Assembly (NCBI RefSeq): GCF_001577835.2
Contig: NC_029516.1
Span: forward strand, 74,841,221 to 74,905,220
Source: Coturnix japonica
Taxonomy: Eukaryota; Chordata; Aves; Galliformes; Phasianidae
Length of the DNA stretch: 64,000 nt
Direction of reading: 5' to 3'
Part shown: one piece after another, positions 46,601 through 58,000 of the stretch
Layout of the letters: each line of letters starts with the position of its first letter
Position numbering within the stretch: position 1 is the first letter of the stretch
Program-made: the position numbers and the translations under genes
Notes under the pieces: generated by a model
Seen by the model: the letters and a program-made list of their open reading frames with translations, nothing else
The model's database searches: none
Told to the model about the DNA's origin: nothing

Positions 46601-49600
46601 TTAACTGCCAGTTTTGCCTGTTGGAAAGCATCCTGTTCTGTTCTCCCCCAGTCCCATAGCTGCCCCTTCTTCATACAGTGGGGGCTGTACAACAGCCTCA
46701 GCAGCTGCACTAAATGAGAGATATAAAGGAGGGCCAGTACCCCAGTATACCTAAAAATTCCTGCAGCTGCTTTGGTGTCATAGGGACTGGAAATGCCTGA
46801 ACCTTATCTATTACAGCACTGGGTAGTACTTTGGTTTTTCCTGACCAAACTACCCCCAGGAATTTCACAGACAGGCCTGGACCTTGCACCTTCTGAGGAT
46901 TTATAGCCCATCCTCTTTCCTGCAGATAGGTGGTTAACAAATCTGCTGCTTGTCCTACTGCCTCCAATGAGTTGGATGTTAACAGGAGATCATCAATATA
47001 GTGATATAAGTTGACATTATTAGGTTTCTCCCATTTAGCCAGGTCACGTGCCACTAGATTGTGACAGTATGTCGGTGAATGTACGTACCCTTGTGGCAGG
47101 ACCTGAAAGGTCCACTGCCTGCCTCCCCATGTGAATGCAAACTGGTCTTGCAATTCTTCAGCAATTAGAATACTGAAGAATGTATTTGCCAAATCTAAAA
47201 CACAATGGTATGTTTTTATTTCTCTACTTAATGTGTCCATTAGGGAAGCAATGTTAGGTACAGCCACATGAATAAGCAGCATGACCTTGTTTAATTCTCT
47301 ATAATCTACTGTCATTCTCCATGTTCCATCCGACTTCCGCACTGGCCATATAGGGGAATTATACAGGCTATGTGCAGGTCTTATAATACCTACTTTTTCC
47401 AATTCCTGCACCGTTCTTGATATTTCATCTTGCCCACCCAGGAGTCTATACTGCCTTATATTAGTAATCCAGCACAGTTTCGGCAGACAAATAGGCTCAT
47501 GTTTCACATGGCCTCTCAATATTGCTTGCAATGCTCACCCACAGTCGTCTGGAGAGCCAGACCCCATAGGATATCTATGCCCAGAATATATTCTTGGACT
47601 GGGGCAATAGACACCTTATATTCCTGAGGTGGGAGACGCCCAACCCCCAGTTTCAACCAGGTTTGGGTGACTGGAATGGTCTGTCCCCCAAAACCTCCAA
47701 TCATCACTCTATCACCATTAAATCTAGTTGGGTCTCTAAATTATCGATGTTTCTGCCCCTGTGTCAACTAGGGCCATAACCCTCTGGACATTTTTCCAGG
47801 ACCAGAATATTGTTAATTTTACATAGGGCCTCCAGAATTTTTAATTATCCTTCCAGCTCTAGTAAGATCATTAAACATTTGTTTTCGGGACACCCTTATG
47901 GGTCCCGATTGAGGGGCTCGTGGAGCTGGCCTCTTGGTTTTAATTACTAGCAGAACTTCAGCTTCTTCTAACATTCGAATATTACATTTAGTCCGCAGGC
48001 ACTCTGTTTCTCCCAGGTCAGCTACTAATTGAGCAGCCTGCTGGACCACTGCCTCTGATGCCACTAGAGGATTTAATATTGAAACCAGGGTGCCATACAT
48101 GTGGGAAGGGGCCTGCTGTAAAATTAGGTCCCTCATTCCTGCTGAGAATTTAACCATATCAGGGCTATCAAAGGTATCTTCATAGATAGCCTCCCTCATA
48201 CCCAGTTCCCTGATATAATTTTCAAGGTCCTCCATGGAGGACCACAACCCTGCATGTAATGGTATGTCTGATTTGTTTGGCCAAACCATACGGCATGCTG
48301 CCATTAACCAATCTAAAATAGAATGGTTTTCATCTGGAAACTGGGTACCAGCATATAATCTTTGCCTAAGGGCAGGGTGAACAGTTACAGTAGCTAATTT
48401 AGATATTTCAGGTCCACTAACCGTAACACTTTCTGCCCCTGAATCCCATAAGCGCAACAGCCAGGTCAGTACACTCTCTCTAGGTTTCTGTTGAAACCGT
48501 TGTACCAGATCCATTAGTTCTGTTGCTGTGTATGGTCGGGTGGTGACATGAAAATATGTTTGGGCAACTCTGATTTCTGCCCGATTTAAGGCATTTAACA
48601 GTGGCCATGCCACTGTAGAGGCAGCTAACTGCCATTCTTTCATAATCAAAACATCCTTATTTAATCCTTGAAAATATTCCACCATGCAGAATGGGGAAAT
48701 ACTCCCCATAACCCACAGGGGACCCCACTTTTCAACTATAGTGGCCAGTTGATAATAGGGAGAACCCATAAATCCTGGGATCTGCCCAGGAATCATTTTG
48801 TCTAAGGGGGTGATGTTCTCCCCCCTGACCCATTTATAAATACCCCACAAAAAAGACATTATGTCTGTTTGGCCTGCCTGGCTCACCAAACGTGCAATTA
48901 TACAATTGCGTACAGTTATACAGACAGTAGATAAACAGAGGTTATACAGATGTTTTGTATGAAAGATTATCATGATAGAAAGATAATCTATGATAGATGG
49001 AAAATGCTCACCAATGTCAAAGACACACAGGAACAATCTCCAGAGCAAGAGATCCTGCCTTAGTGGTAGTCAGCCCTTAAATGAGATCTGGGAGCACAGC
49101 TGAATTACCTTCACCTGTGTTCCCAAAGCTGACTCACTTGCCTCAGGTGTCAAGATTATGCAAGTTTATACCAAAGATGGCACATGTGTGCTTTTATTCC
49201 ACCAGTGTCTTTGTGTGAGCAGTTACATACACTGAGTCATATCTGTGGATAGTTTTCTCTTGAAAATGCTCTGTTCTGAAGAGTTTTCAATTCAGCTATT
49301 TGTTGTAGAAGCTTATAGTTATCCACTACACTGGAAGTCATGAAGAAGGCCTAATACTGTTTTGAACTGTGAATAATTGATCATTTCTGGTATTGCTGTT
49401 GTGTGGTTTGTGGGTTGTTTTTTCCCCCAGTAGTTCAGGATGTTTTTATTGTATGCATTTACTTTCCAGTGTTGTAGGTTTCCCTTTCAGCTGATACTGA
49501 GAAAATGTCAGTATGTCAACTGTGCTGAATTACACTATTAGGTTATTTTTATTTACTTACTTCTGAAAGATTTTAATTACTTCCAAGGGGAAATGGGCAT

Positions 49601-52600
49601 AAACTGGAGCATAAGAAGTTCCACACCAATATGCAAAAGAAGCTCCTCACAGTAAGGGTGACAGAACACTGGAATGGGTAGCCCAGGCTGTAGTGTCTCC
49701 TTCTCTGGTAATATTCAAGACCTGTCTGGATGCCTATTTGTACAACCTGCTGTAGAGGGCCTGCTTTGGCAGGAGAATTGGACTTGATGGTCTCCGGAGG
49801 TCCCTTCCAGCCCCTACAGTTCTGTGATTTTCTTAAAAAGCAAAAACTTCCAACAAAGTAAAAGCTAATGAGAGTGTAATCAATGTATGAAATCAGCTTC
49901 TTTCTATTTATTTATTTATGGACTTAACTCTATACATCTCAGTTTCTTTTCAATATGAACAACTGTATTTTTGACTTAAAGTATGAATGTTAACTCACAT
50001 TACTTGAAGTGCATCAAGAGTTGGTAAAATACCAGTAAGTAAATTAGAAGATTTTAGTAGGTGTTTCAAATGTTTAATCTAGTGATCAAACTTTTAGCTA
50101 AAGTGTTATACAAACAGGTCCTGAAACAACATCAGAAAACATGTAGCATTTACAGTTACCTTGGGTTAAGGCAACCAGTTATTCCCAGGGAACTTGTATT
50201 CAGTAATAATAATAATAATCTTTGAGATTTCTAGATAGGGTTTCAAATTACATTTATCCCAAAGTTATCTCACTTCATTTTGAGGATACATATTCTTCAT
50301 GTTGTCTTCTCAAAGTTTTCTTGCAAGAAGGAAACTAACTTTTGAAAGCCTCTAAATCACAGAGTTTCTCCCAAGTAACTGTAAGACTGTAAGAATGACC
50401 ATTGTGTAACTGTTGGACAATTCCAGATATCTTTTACTAGTCCTTAGAAAACTGGAAAGAACAGTCCTCATTAAGGTGTATGAGGTTGATTCAGAATCCT
50501 GTAAAAGACTTAAAGTAGCTGTGTGGTGACTTGTACTCTGTGCCAGTACAAAAATAATAACCCATCATTAACAGAGGACAAAACTTAAGTTGTAACACAC
50601 ATACACGCACCTACAAAGAAGTGCTTGGCCTAGATACTGCTTGAGCATAAGTTCTGCTGTGGCATCATGAGGATCCAGAATTGGAATCAACTGTGATGAT
50701 AAGTTGGTTTCTAAGGGCCAACAGCACAGTAAATGACAAATGCTGACCTTTATTACTTCCCAGACTTATATGTTCCTGTTTATAAAGTGTCTTGGTAACC
50801 TTGCAACAACTTCCTTATGTTTGCAGTCACTGTCAGCATGAGTAACTTTAGAGATAATTACTGAATATCACTATTAGTCAGTTATTTAGGCTGTTTGGAT
50901 TTGCACAATAACGTCTATGCATGTTCATTATGGTAATCAGACTGTGCATACTGCTCTTCCTGGCTCTTTCAAACACATAGTTTGTTTCAGGACAGGTACT
51001 TTAAACTGCTACTATTGACTAACTTGCACTGTAAGATGGGTGGGCATACATAACACCAGATGGCCTTTCTAGTCCGGACTACCTACAGAATCATGAATTT
51101 AAAGCTGATGGATAGATGGAAGTGCATAACACAACCTGTGAGTTTGAGTTAATAATTTATAACTGAAACTTCAATTGACCGTACAGTATTTTCCTCCTCT
51201 CAGTTGGTAAGTTCTTCATCCGTTAGTTTATGAGATGGAAGAGCTATCTGGAACACAAGAGTATTATTACTGAGTTGAAGCTGATCATTAAAAGATTTAT
51301 AGCATCCCTTGTTGGAGATGTTCAAAACTAGATCAGACAGATCTGAGATCTGAGCAGTCTGTTCTAGATTACTGTTCTTTGTGCAGGAAAGGCTGGACTT
51401 GACGGTACTAAACAATGACCAGAATTTTTTCTAACCTCAGAGAGTTTGTGATTCCATTTTATATTCTTACGAAAGGTGTTTTATGTAGGGTTGGCTTTCC
51501 AAGGAAACTATGAGTTATGTATTTAACATTTCTTAAGCATGTTGAATATCACAAGAGGCAGCCAAAAACACTGCAGTGATTTCTAGGTCACCTTCAGAGA
51601 TAATCTGGGGACTTGTGGTGGCTTGCTGCTTCTAGTGAGGTTTACCTTAGAGAGAATTCCTGATGACTTTGTGATTTTACAGTTAACAATTGTACAACAG
51701 CAAGGCAAATATACTGTCTTGCATTATGCCACTCAGTCTACACTGTAGCATAGATCACTTCTTTGTGAATATAGGAGGCTGGCAAATGTTAAATTAATCA
51801 CTTCAATATTAATGTATTTCAGCTATTGTTGAGACTTCTCTGTTAATAAGCTGAAAGTTTTGTCTTGCTGCTGTGGCACCAAACATCTAAAACTATTTAA
51901 TTTGCACATAATATAATTTTATTGAAATTAAGAAGGAGTTATTTTTTCTTTAAAATGTTTTCACTGTTTGTAATCTGTATTTCAGGCATGCGGAAGTGAT
52001 GAAGAAAATAATAGAGACTGTTGCAGAAGGTGGAGGAGAACTTGGAGTTCACATGTATCCTTTTTCACTATTGCATGATATTTGTAAGGATTTCTCTCAG
52101 TGTAAGGAGCCGCTACTTAAGGGTTACTAAACTAGAATCCAATGGTGTGTGAAAGCAATAAACCACTGTTTATAGTTGTACTTAATTGGAGTTCTGGGAT
52201 GAGTTCCTTTTGTGTAAATGAACACTTCTGCTCTTTTGGGAAGGGGGAGGGGGGTGGGTTAGGAACCAGAGTGGAAAAGAGGTAGTATCGAAGGGACAAG
52301 ATTGAATGTTTGCATCTCAGTTAAGGAGGTAGCTATGAGTATGCAACTGAGATGCTGGCGAGGGAGGATGTATTAAGAAGATAAGGCTGGAGTTACATAG
52401 ACTTTGGCCAGAGTTAGTACATATTTAAGTGAAGTTTGAGAATCCATGCTTAGATATTACCACATAGTAAAGACACGGAAATATTAGATGTACTTCTTTT
52501 GTATTAGATTTGGCTCTGAGATTCATTTTAGACACCTACCTCAGTTTACAGTTGTCCAGCATAATCTATGTTACAAATTTGGGACCAACAGCTATTTGAA

Positions 52601-53196
52601 GGTGTATCATACAGGGAAGACAATCTCCCATTCAAAAGCAAACTTCTGAGCTTAGCAAAGCTAATTTCTCCTTTCCTCACCAACAGGTGTTTCAGAACAG
52701 CAGCTAACTCCTTTTACTGGGCCACTGAAACTGAGAAGAAGCCTGCTTTCCCTACAGCTACAGGAAGGTAGCTAGGAATTAGCCTTGCTAGGTTCAGTTC
52801 ACCTTGGCATTTGTTAGTAACAAATGTTAAGTTGGTAAATGGCATCGTATGTTTTTGTGTGATATTTGTAAGAGTTATCGAAAGTAACTTCTGGTTCCCT
52901 GCTTTATCTCGAAAAAGTAAGACTAGAATGTTTGGGCAAGCACCAGATGCTATTAATGGAGATCAGCTGTATTAATTTCCCGGTCTCTGACTGTATGATT
53001 TCAAAGTGCTGTTTTCCTGTTAGCAAGAACAGTTGAATGAAATATTGTATGTGACATCTTGTTTATTTTGTGGGATTTCCAGCTACTGCAACTCTTCCTT
53101 AACAAGAAACTCAGGTACCTTCTTATTTTCTTGAAATTTGTACAGGCAGTCATTCCAACAATAGAATATGACTACACAAGGCACTTTACAATGTAA
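28623..53196 (+). CDS. ATG3: ATG3, E2-like enzyme of ATG8/LC3 lipidation, complete coding sequence
   Basis: Autophagy E2-like enzyme. It accepts ATG8-family proteins (LC3/GABARAP) from ATG7 as a thioester and transfers them to phosphatidylethanolamine on the phagophore. Twelve coding exons, all GT-AG with matching phases, total 945 bases or 314 residues, the same length as human. Visible parts: N-terminal amphipathic membrane helix [20 protein letters not shown]2 core starting at about residue 39; acidic flexible region (about 80-190, with EEDDGDGGW and [14 protein letters not shown]); then [19 protein letters not shown]; catalytic motif CSVHPC with the active-site Cys at residue 264 (TGC at 42334-42336); and C-terminal YDYTRHFTM. 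The start is the first ATG of the conserved N-terminus. It is head-to-head with SLC35A5. Intron 10 (9.6 kb) hosts an antisense ERV fossil. The gene looks intact. Confidence 0.98.
28882..29268 (+). mobile_element. CR1 LINE 3' end beside ATG3 exon 1
   Basis: Well-preserved plus-sense copy from AGAGAAGAGAAGGTTGCGGG to CATTCTGTGATTCTGTG, including GGTTTAGGTTGGATGTTAGG and GAACAGGCTGCCCAGTGAGG. It begins fewer than 200 bases after ATG3 exon 1 and within the GC-rich flank of the promoter; the low decay suggests a relatively young insertion. Confidence 0.95.
29752..30255. mobile_element. Galluhop-like mariner DNA transposon remnant
   Basis: Starts GGGTCACTCTGAAAGTAATG then CCTCCTATTTATTTCC, the terminal sequence I associate with the chicken Galluhop mariner family. 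The following roughly 450 bases look like decayed transposase complement. No intact open frame. Family name is from memory. Confidence 0.6.
30709..30795 (-). mobile_element. CR1 LINE 3' fragment
   Basis: ATCACAGAATGACTCGGGTT then GGAAGGGACCTCAAGAATCA, reverse-sense CR1 end; well preserved but short. Confidence 0.9.
31060..31213 (+). mobile_element. CR1 LINE 3' end
   Basis: Plus-sense: GCCCAGGGAGGTGGTGGAGG, GGCTGGACTGGATAATTTTG and the end CCTTTCCAACCTTGTGATTC then TATGA. Confidence 0.9.
32289..32330 (+). CDS. ATG3: ATG3 coding exon 2
   Basis: Acceptor tattgcag, donor GAGGAA|gtaagt. Fourteen codons: [14 protein letters not shown], identical to the human segment as I recall it. Confidence 0.96.
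33359..33408 (+). CDS. ATG3: ATG3 coding exon 3
   Basis: Acceptor cttaacag, donor CAATG|gtaagt. Encodes [16 protein letters not shown] and a split Trp. Confidence 0.96.
34621..34691 (+). CDS. ATG3: ATG3 coding exon 4
   Basis: Acceptor gctttgcag, donor AAAATG|gtaagg. Encodes [20 protein letters not shown] plus TKN. Confidence 0.96.
35596..35649. repeat. Two-copy tandem duplication, 26 and 28 bases
   Basis: Units at 35596-35621 and 35622-35649 both read CATATGGCTGAAGTTA...CCTTAATTAA; the second has an extra CA. A recent local duplication in ATG3 intron 4. Confidence 0.9.
36040..36147 (+). CDS. ATG3: ATG3 coding exon 5
   Basis: Acceptor tttttgcag, donor GCAG|gtattc. Encodes [35 protein letters not shown]; start of the flexible acidic region. 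Confidence 0.96.
36811..37170 (+). mobile_element. CR1 LINE 3' end in ATG3 intron 5
   Basis: Plus-sense: TGTTCAGCCTGGAGAAGAGA, GGTTTAGGTTGGATATCAGG, GGAACAGGCTGCCCAGAGAG and GATGATCCTTCAAGTCCCTC. The terminal repeat is decayed. Confidence 0.93.
38550..38599 (+). CDS. ATG3: ATG3 coding exon 6
   Basis: Acceptor aattaacag, donor AGTAAG|gtactt. Encodes [17 protein letters not shown]; a few substitutions from the mammalian sequence. Confidence 0.95.
40230..40311 (+). CDS. ATG3: ATG3 coding exon 7
   Basis: Acceptor ttataaag, donor GGAAG|gtattt. Encodes [20 protein letters not shown] plus GEAADME. The first third is the least conserved part of the protein, while GEAADME (start of the ATG7-interacting segment) is kept. 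Confidence 0.94.
40797..40831 (+). CDS. ATG3: ATG3 coding exon 8
   Basis: Acceptor ttttcag, donor GATGAT|gtgagt. Encodes the 12-residue segment [12 protein letters not shown] of the flexible region. Confidence 0.95.
41357..41379 (+). repeat. A-tract
   Basis: Twenty-three A in a row followed by GG and eight more A, in ATG3 intron 8 about 190 bases before exon 9. Confidence 0.9.
41572..41727 (+). CDS. ATG3: ATG3 coding exon 9
   Basis: Acceptor aaaccag, donor GACGAG|gtatag. Fifty-two codons: [20 protein letters not shown], then [20 protein letters not shown] and [12 protein letters not shown] (E2 core strands). Confidence 0.96.
42211..42338 (+). CDS. ATG3: ATG3 coding exon 10 (catalytic cysteine)
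   Basis: Acceptor actttgtag, donor TGCAG|gtaagt. Encodes [20 protein letters not shown], then [15 protein letters not shown]. The active-site Cys264 codon TGC (42334-42336) lies only two bases before the exon end. Confidence 0.97.
43965..44254 (-). repeat. 3' LTR of the ERV fossil
   Basis: About 290 bases, TG...CA ends. Shares long blocks with 48893-49145, for example the AGATAATCTATGAT and AGCTGAATTACCTTCACCTG stretches. Confidence 0.85.
48893..49145 (-). repeat. 5' LTR of the ERV fossil
   Basis: About 253 bases, partner of 43965-44254 in the same orientation. Length differs through indels. It adjoins the gag side of the element, which fixes the element's polarity as antisense to ATG3. Confidence 0.85.
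49585..49830 (+). mobile_element. CR1 LINE 3' end
   Basis: Plus-sense, a different CR1 subfamily: ACTGGAATGGGTAGCCCAGG, TTGGACTTGATGGTCTCCGG and AGTTCTGTGATTTT. Confidence 0.9.
51290..51455 (+). mobile_element. Decayed CR1 3' end
   Basis: GTTGGAGATGTTCAAAACTA, GGCTGGACTTGACGG and TTTCTAACCTCAGAGAGTTT then GTGATTCC outline a heavily mutated plus-sense CR1 3' end. Confidence 0.65.
51986..52054 (+). CDS. ATG3: ATG3 coding exon 11
   Basis: Acceptor gtatttcag, donor CACAT|gtatcc. Encodes [20 protein letters not shown] plus VH and a split Met. Confidence 0.96.
53115..53196 (+). CDS. ATG3: ATG3 terminal coding exon
   Basis: Acceptor aaactcag; the stop TAA is at 53194-53196. Encodes [20 protein letters not shown] plus TRHFTM, the conserved C-terminus including the LC3-binding end. 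Confidence 0.96.
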
Positions 53197-53309
53197 CTAA
53201 AATAAAAAGATCCTCTATCAAGTCTTTTTTTTTTTTTAAATAACCCATCTATGTGACATACATTATACACAATTTCTGTAATTAACCTTTTATCAAGCTG
53301 ATAGATTAA

Positions 53310-53368
53310 AATAAAATGTTCCATTACCAGCCTTTTTAATAAAAGTTTTTTTGTGTGTAATAAATAAA
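53310..53368 (+). terminator. ATG3: Candidate ATG3 polyadenylation signals
   Basis: AATAAA at 53310-53315, 53359-53364 and 53363-53368, which is 115-170 bases past the stop. A further AATAAA at 53201-53206 follows the stop almost directly and is probably too close to be used. The used site cannot be chosen from sequence. Confidence 0.5.
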
Positions 53369-55017
53369 TCACTTTCATTCCTGTACACATACTGCAATAA
53401 GAAGTGGCATTTTTTTGTTCATAATTCTTTCAAAATGATTTCAACAGAAGACTATTTTTCCTCCATACTGGAAGTTAATCTACTTCACTATTAGAATCCT
53501 TAAGCTTTTGGCTTCGTTGCTAAGATGATTTTCAAAAATGTGATTCCTTTATTTTTCTCTGACTTAAATTCACCTGAAAGCAAAGAGTTTTTTGGTTTGT
53601 TTTCTTGCTTGTTGTGTTTGTTTGTTTGTTTTCCCCTAGTAGTGAATTATTATATTTGCTCTAACTGTAGGGAGATTTTAAACCTGAAAGAAATTGAGAA
53701 CCTTGTTAGGAAAATTTAACTGCATCTTAAACTAAAGTAACTCTGACTAAGCATGCTTTGAAAGCTTGAAAACACTTGAGCAAGGTTAGCATTTTGAGAT
53801 GGAATTTTTGGGGAGACAAATAATATTAGTCTGTAGTCTGTTCATCTTCTAATAAGGGCAAGAACAGTCGTGTAGAAAAAATTCCAGATTGAAGATGGGG
53901 GGATAAAATTGCTGTGTTAGACCAAAGTTTGGCCTTCGTAACTTGTCTAGACCTTCACTATATTAACTGGTAGCTTAACAGCATGGTTTCCATTTTGGGG
54001 GTAACTGTACCTGGTGTTGTTTGTGAAGTCAGAAATCACAGACGTGTTTGGGTTTTGGCAGCCACTTTTTTCCCTTGTACAAATTTAGGAGTTCACTGAT
54101 GGCGATGGGGAGAAAGGATAATTAAGTGTATGCCATAGGTTCACTTGAATCTGTGTAGCTGTCATGGCATCCCTGTCTCCCAAACTTCACCCTGCAAGAG
54201 AATCTGGAGGTGGATACCCGTGGCTGTCTGAATTTACTGTTGAAGAAGAAGGCTTGCATAAGGGATCCCTTCCGTGGCTGTCCTCTGTACGATGCTCTTA
54301 CATGAGAGTATGTAACCAAGCTCTTTCCTCTGTATTTAAATTAACTTTCCTCTTTTGATATTCATCTTCACTTCCTTCTTGGACAGAATTTTAGCAATGT
54401 CTGCGTAAGTGAACAGTAATACTGGCTGAAACATGATAAAAACCACACCCACTGAGTCATGCCATAGGATTTCCTTAACAGATTCATTTCAAAGATGTTT
54501 TGGGTTTTTTGTTAGCGGGTGAAATAGTTGTTCTTCACCCAGTGAATAGATTCTTTTTATTCTTTTAATGAGGAGGGGACCAAAGTGATGAGTTAAAATC
54601 AACCAGTGTTGATAGATGGTTTTAGAGTTTCTGTTTCTTTGCTCTGCCAAAATGTTCTCGTTTAGGAAGGTGACTTGGTTTTTCACTGGCTTCCAATATG
54701 TTGAGATAATATTTATGAGCTGTTGGTGAAAGTAAGTGGCGTGATTTAAACTATTGAAGGCTTTTTTGTCTGACCGTTTAAGATAAACAGGGAGCAACAG
54801 CACTGAAGCCAGTTAGACAATGGTGCCATCAGCTCCATGATATTAAATTTATTATTGAATTTGTAGCACTAATATACTCTTGAGTACCATAAAACCTGTC
54901 CCACACATGAAAGTAAGCAGATACTTGGTGACTAGTATGTGTGATGCTCTATTTGGCTGCATCTCAGAGTGGTTGTACCTGACCTGAATAGCTGATGTGT
55001 ACGCACTTCCAGTAGTT

Positions 55018-55080
55018 TATATGTTTATATTTTTATATTTATATAAAATATATATATATTGATATATTTATATTTATATT
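55018..55080. repeat. AT-rich simple repeat
   Basis: TATTTATAT and TATATATAT units in the intergenic region; no gene signal. Confidence 0.85.
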
Positions 55081-58000
55081 CCAGTATGTTTATATTTTCT
55101 CCTGTTTAGCACTAGTATTATAAATTCCTTCCTAAATGAAGATTGTGTTGTAGGGTCTGCAATAAACTTAAGCAAATGCAGTAACTTCAGTTGTAGCTTT
55201 AAGCAAATCCTACATGGTCTGAATTTTTCTTCTACATTAAAAAAGTTACTGAGTTCTGCTCTTCTGGAGTGCTTTTTCTGCTGCACATTTTATAGTTCCT
55301 GTGGCTTTTTACTTGCCTTGTAGATCTCTATGTATCAGTCTTTGACTTTTCTGAGTGCATCCTAGTTTACAGGTACTGCAGTGGAAACCTGGGTAAAATT
55401 CTGATTCCATTGAGTCTGAACTGAAGTTGTGGTTTTCTTTTTTCCTTTACTATAAAGAATGGGTTCTGATGAAAAGGGATTAATCTTAGTGATACTAAAT
55501 ATTGTCAAATTCTGTCTGTTTCCTCAGTTTATATGAAATGGTTTGAAAATACAAAAAACAAATCTTGTTTCCAGAAAAGAAAAATCATTAACTTTCAAGG
55601 AATACATGGAAAAAAAAAAACCTTCATTTATTTAGAATTTTGAAAGTTCAATCCATCCAGTTCCTTGTAGGTGTGGGAAAGTGCAGCTGGTTTAACCAGC
55701 TTGGTATCAAAACACCTACTCAGTTAGAAAGCTAGAATGCTTTGAATGTCTGTGGCTGTTTTAAGTGTGCACATATGCAGTTATTTTATAAGAAGCTTGT
55801 TTTTTTGGAGCCTGCTCTTAACTCTATCAAGTATTTGTGATTTAAAACTCTTTCAATCATATGTCACCTGGTTAACGTTGAATTTTGAGCACCTGTGTTC
55901 TCACTGCTTTTATTGTAAACAGAAAGCCAAGATGGACATGCTGCTATGACCGACTTAGCATGAAGGCAGTTTGTCCTGTTTAGCGAATCAATTGTAAGAC
56001 TGAATAAATAAATAAAGCCTAGTACAGAAGTCAAACAGAAACACAGAATACAAGAAGGATTGAGAGTAGGAGCAAAATCCTTTGTGGAATCAAACTGAAA
56101 AGTTTGGAGAAAAATAAGTCAAAAAATGTTGAGTCTGACATTACTAATGTCAATCTTGGAGAATGGAAGTTTTTCTTCTTTAACATGAACATTTTCAGAC
56201 CAAGAGGCAATAATAGTGTCAGACAAATGTGTTAAACGTTTTTGTTCTGCATTTTTGTGGTCCTAAATTGCGTATGATCACAGATGTAAGGTGGCCGTTT
56301 AAGGGCAACGCAGAATGTGCTCTTATATGTGTACTGCCATCAAATACAAAACGTTTAAGTTGCTCTCAGGAAGAAGGGCAAAGCGGTTTTATATACTGTC
56401 CATTTTCATGGTATGCTCGTGTGGCTTTCAACATAGTACATCTGCTTCATGTTTCTAAAATTAGTCACTTGGTTATTTTACTTTCCTTAGCTTTAGTGCG
56501 TTCTTACAGATGGGAAGATATTTATTTGATGGCTTCTCACATGAGTTGTGCCTGGTAGATTTGGTAAGTGCCCCCTCCATCTTTTACCCTGCATTCAGAA
56601 TCATGTGTTTACTGCTGATCAATAATTAACTCACTGTTTGCCCATACAAGTCCTTTCACCCTGTGCTATGTGTGGAGTATTCTTACTGGGCACATTGTGC
56701 TTTCATTTGTGTGCTTGAGTAAGAGAGGGAGAGATCTTTGTGAGATTATTAATAGCAACCAATTTAATAATTGCTATATGACGTTTTCGTTAAGCTATCT
56801 CCCTCTTTGTCACTGCAATGCAATTGTTAAAACTGATAGCAACCTTGTTGCTATATTGCTGCCTGGGAGCACTTAGGATAGTGTTTATGATAAAGCAGAA
56901 AGAATTTTGTTATAGGTAGGTGATAGCCTGTAATTTGTAGGCAGAATAATAATTTCAGAGCTCTTTTTTAAAGAGTTACCTACTCTTGATTGCACAGACT
57001 CAGTCTAGGCTATTCTGCCTGAAAAACTGACAGCATTCATTTGTTTTAAAGGTCAGTCTACAGTGCCACCTTCTCAGTATGTTTCTGTTCGTAGTATAAC
57101 AAGTGCCAGGACCATAATTACTAGGTGTTGGAATAAACCATAAATTTCCTCAGTAGAAAGTAGCTAGCTTTTATTGTTAGAAAGTACTGCTTATGCTTCT
57201 CTTTTGATGCTTTGTTTTTATGGAGCATGTAAATATCAGTACATCCCAAAAGTACAGCATAGCTTTTGGGAATAACGTTGGATCCATGCAACTCCATGCA
57301 TGGCTTTTGCCCACAAGACCTCTGATGTTGCTGGTGTTTAAGGGCAAGCAATGATGATAACAAAGCTGGATGCACATGCAGTGTTGCCAATAAGTCAATA
57401 CTGTAGCTATGTTTATGTATGACAATAATATTGCAAGGTCTTTAAAGAACTGAACCTGAAAACGTATTTCTGCATCACTTGTAATATTATTTATTGTATA
57501 TACATATATATATGTATATGCAGTTAATAGAAAATAATGGGTAGAAAGAATCAAGGTCTTCAGATTAATTCTGACACTCAAAACACTGAAACTTCCTGAA
57601 GCCTGGAGGACACAGTGAGGTAAAGTGAATTTTTTTTAATTGACTATTGAAAAAGAAACAGGCTAACCCAGATGACTTCAGGCTGCTCAACTATACATTG
57701 AGCGTCTTATGAGATGAGGAAAGTGAGGAGAAAATAGGTAAACAGCCAACATGGGACTTCTTGTTCTTAAATGATTAAAGAAGGCTGATGCTTTCTAATC
57801 ATTGTAGCTTAATGGGTGACTGGTCTGGTCTATTTTGAACACATCTTTGGATGGGAAGGGGCTTTTTGAACAGTAAAGTCCACTGGATGGAGTTTGGGTG
57901 TAGATGCGAATCAGTTTCATTCTTGACAGAAGGACGTGTGATATTTGCTATGTGCTTCTGGAGGTGAGAGGAACTGACTTAAAAGTGAAGATGGTTTAGT

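Larger units (their letters stand above)
43965..49145 (-). mobile_element. ERV-L-like endogenous retrovirus fossil with two LTRs
   Basis: About 5.2 kb element antisense to ATG3. Order on the minus strand: 5' LTR (48893-49145), gag region (about 47.8-48.9 kb), protease-like region (about 47.5-47.8 kb), reverse transcriptase (about 46.7-47.5 kb, with [10 protein letters not shown] and YIDDLLL motifs), RNase H (about 46.0-46.7 kb, with WYTDGSS), integrase (about 44.7-45.6 kb, with [12 protein letters not shown] and SDQGTHFTG), and 3' LTR (43965-44254). No env recognised. The RT style resembles ERV-L (class III); the assignment is from motif memory. It is broken, with several breaks, and is a fossil. 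The LTRs differ at roughly one base in eight by eye plus indels, so it is an old insertion. I did not see a clear target-site duplication. Confidence 0.85.
42339..51985 (+). other. ATG3: ATG3 intron 10 (9.6 kb)
   Basis: By far the longest ATG3 intron here; over half of it is the antisense ERV fossil at 43965-49145. It also carries CR1 pieces at 49585-49830 and 51290-51455 and an (AAT)n run near 50206. The remaining sequence (42339-43964, 49831-51289) shows nothing recognisable. Confidence 0.8.

Noticed and set aside
43959-49150. Target-site duplication of the ERV fossil
   Set aside because: The five bases left of 43965 and right of 49145 do not match convincingly, so no duplication is claimed.
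54164-54358. Open frame starting MASLSPKLHPARESGGGYPWLS
   Set aside because: Looks protein-like at the start and holds a small CCGTGGCTGTC direct repeat, but it has no recognised homologue, no promoter and no splice partner.
56229-56558. 109-codon plus-strand open frame between ATG3 and the factor V-like gene
   Set aside because: Composition is that of random AT-rich sequence, no domain recognised; not a plausible BTLA or other immune gene exon.
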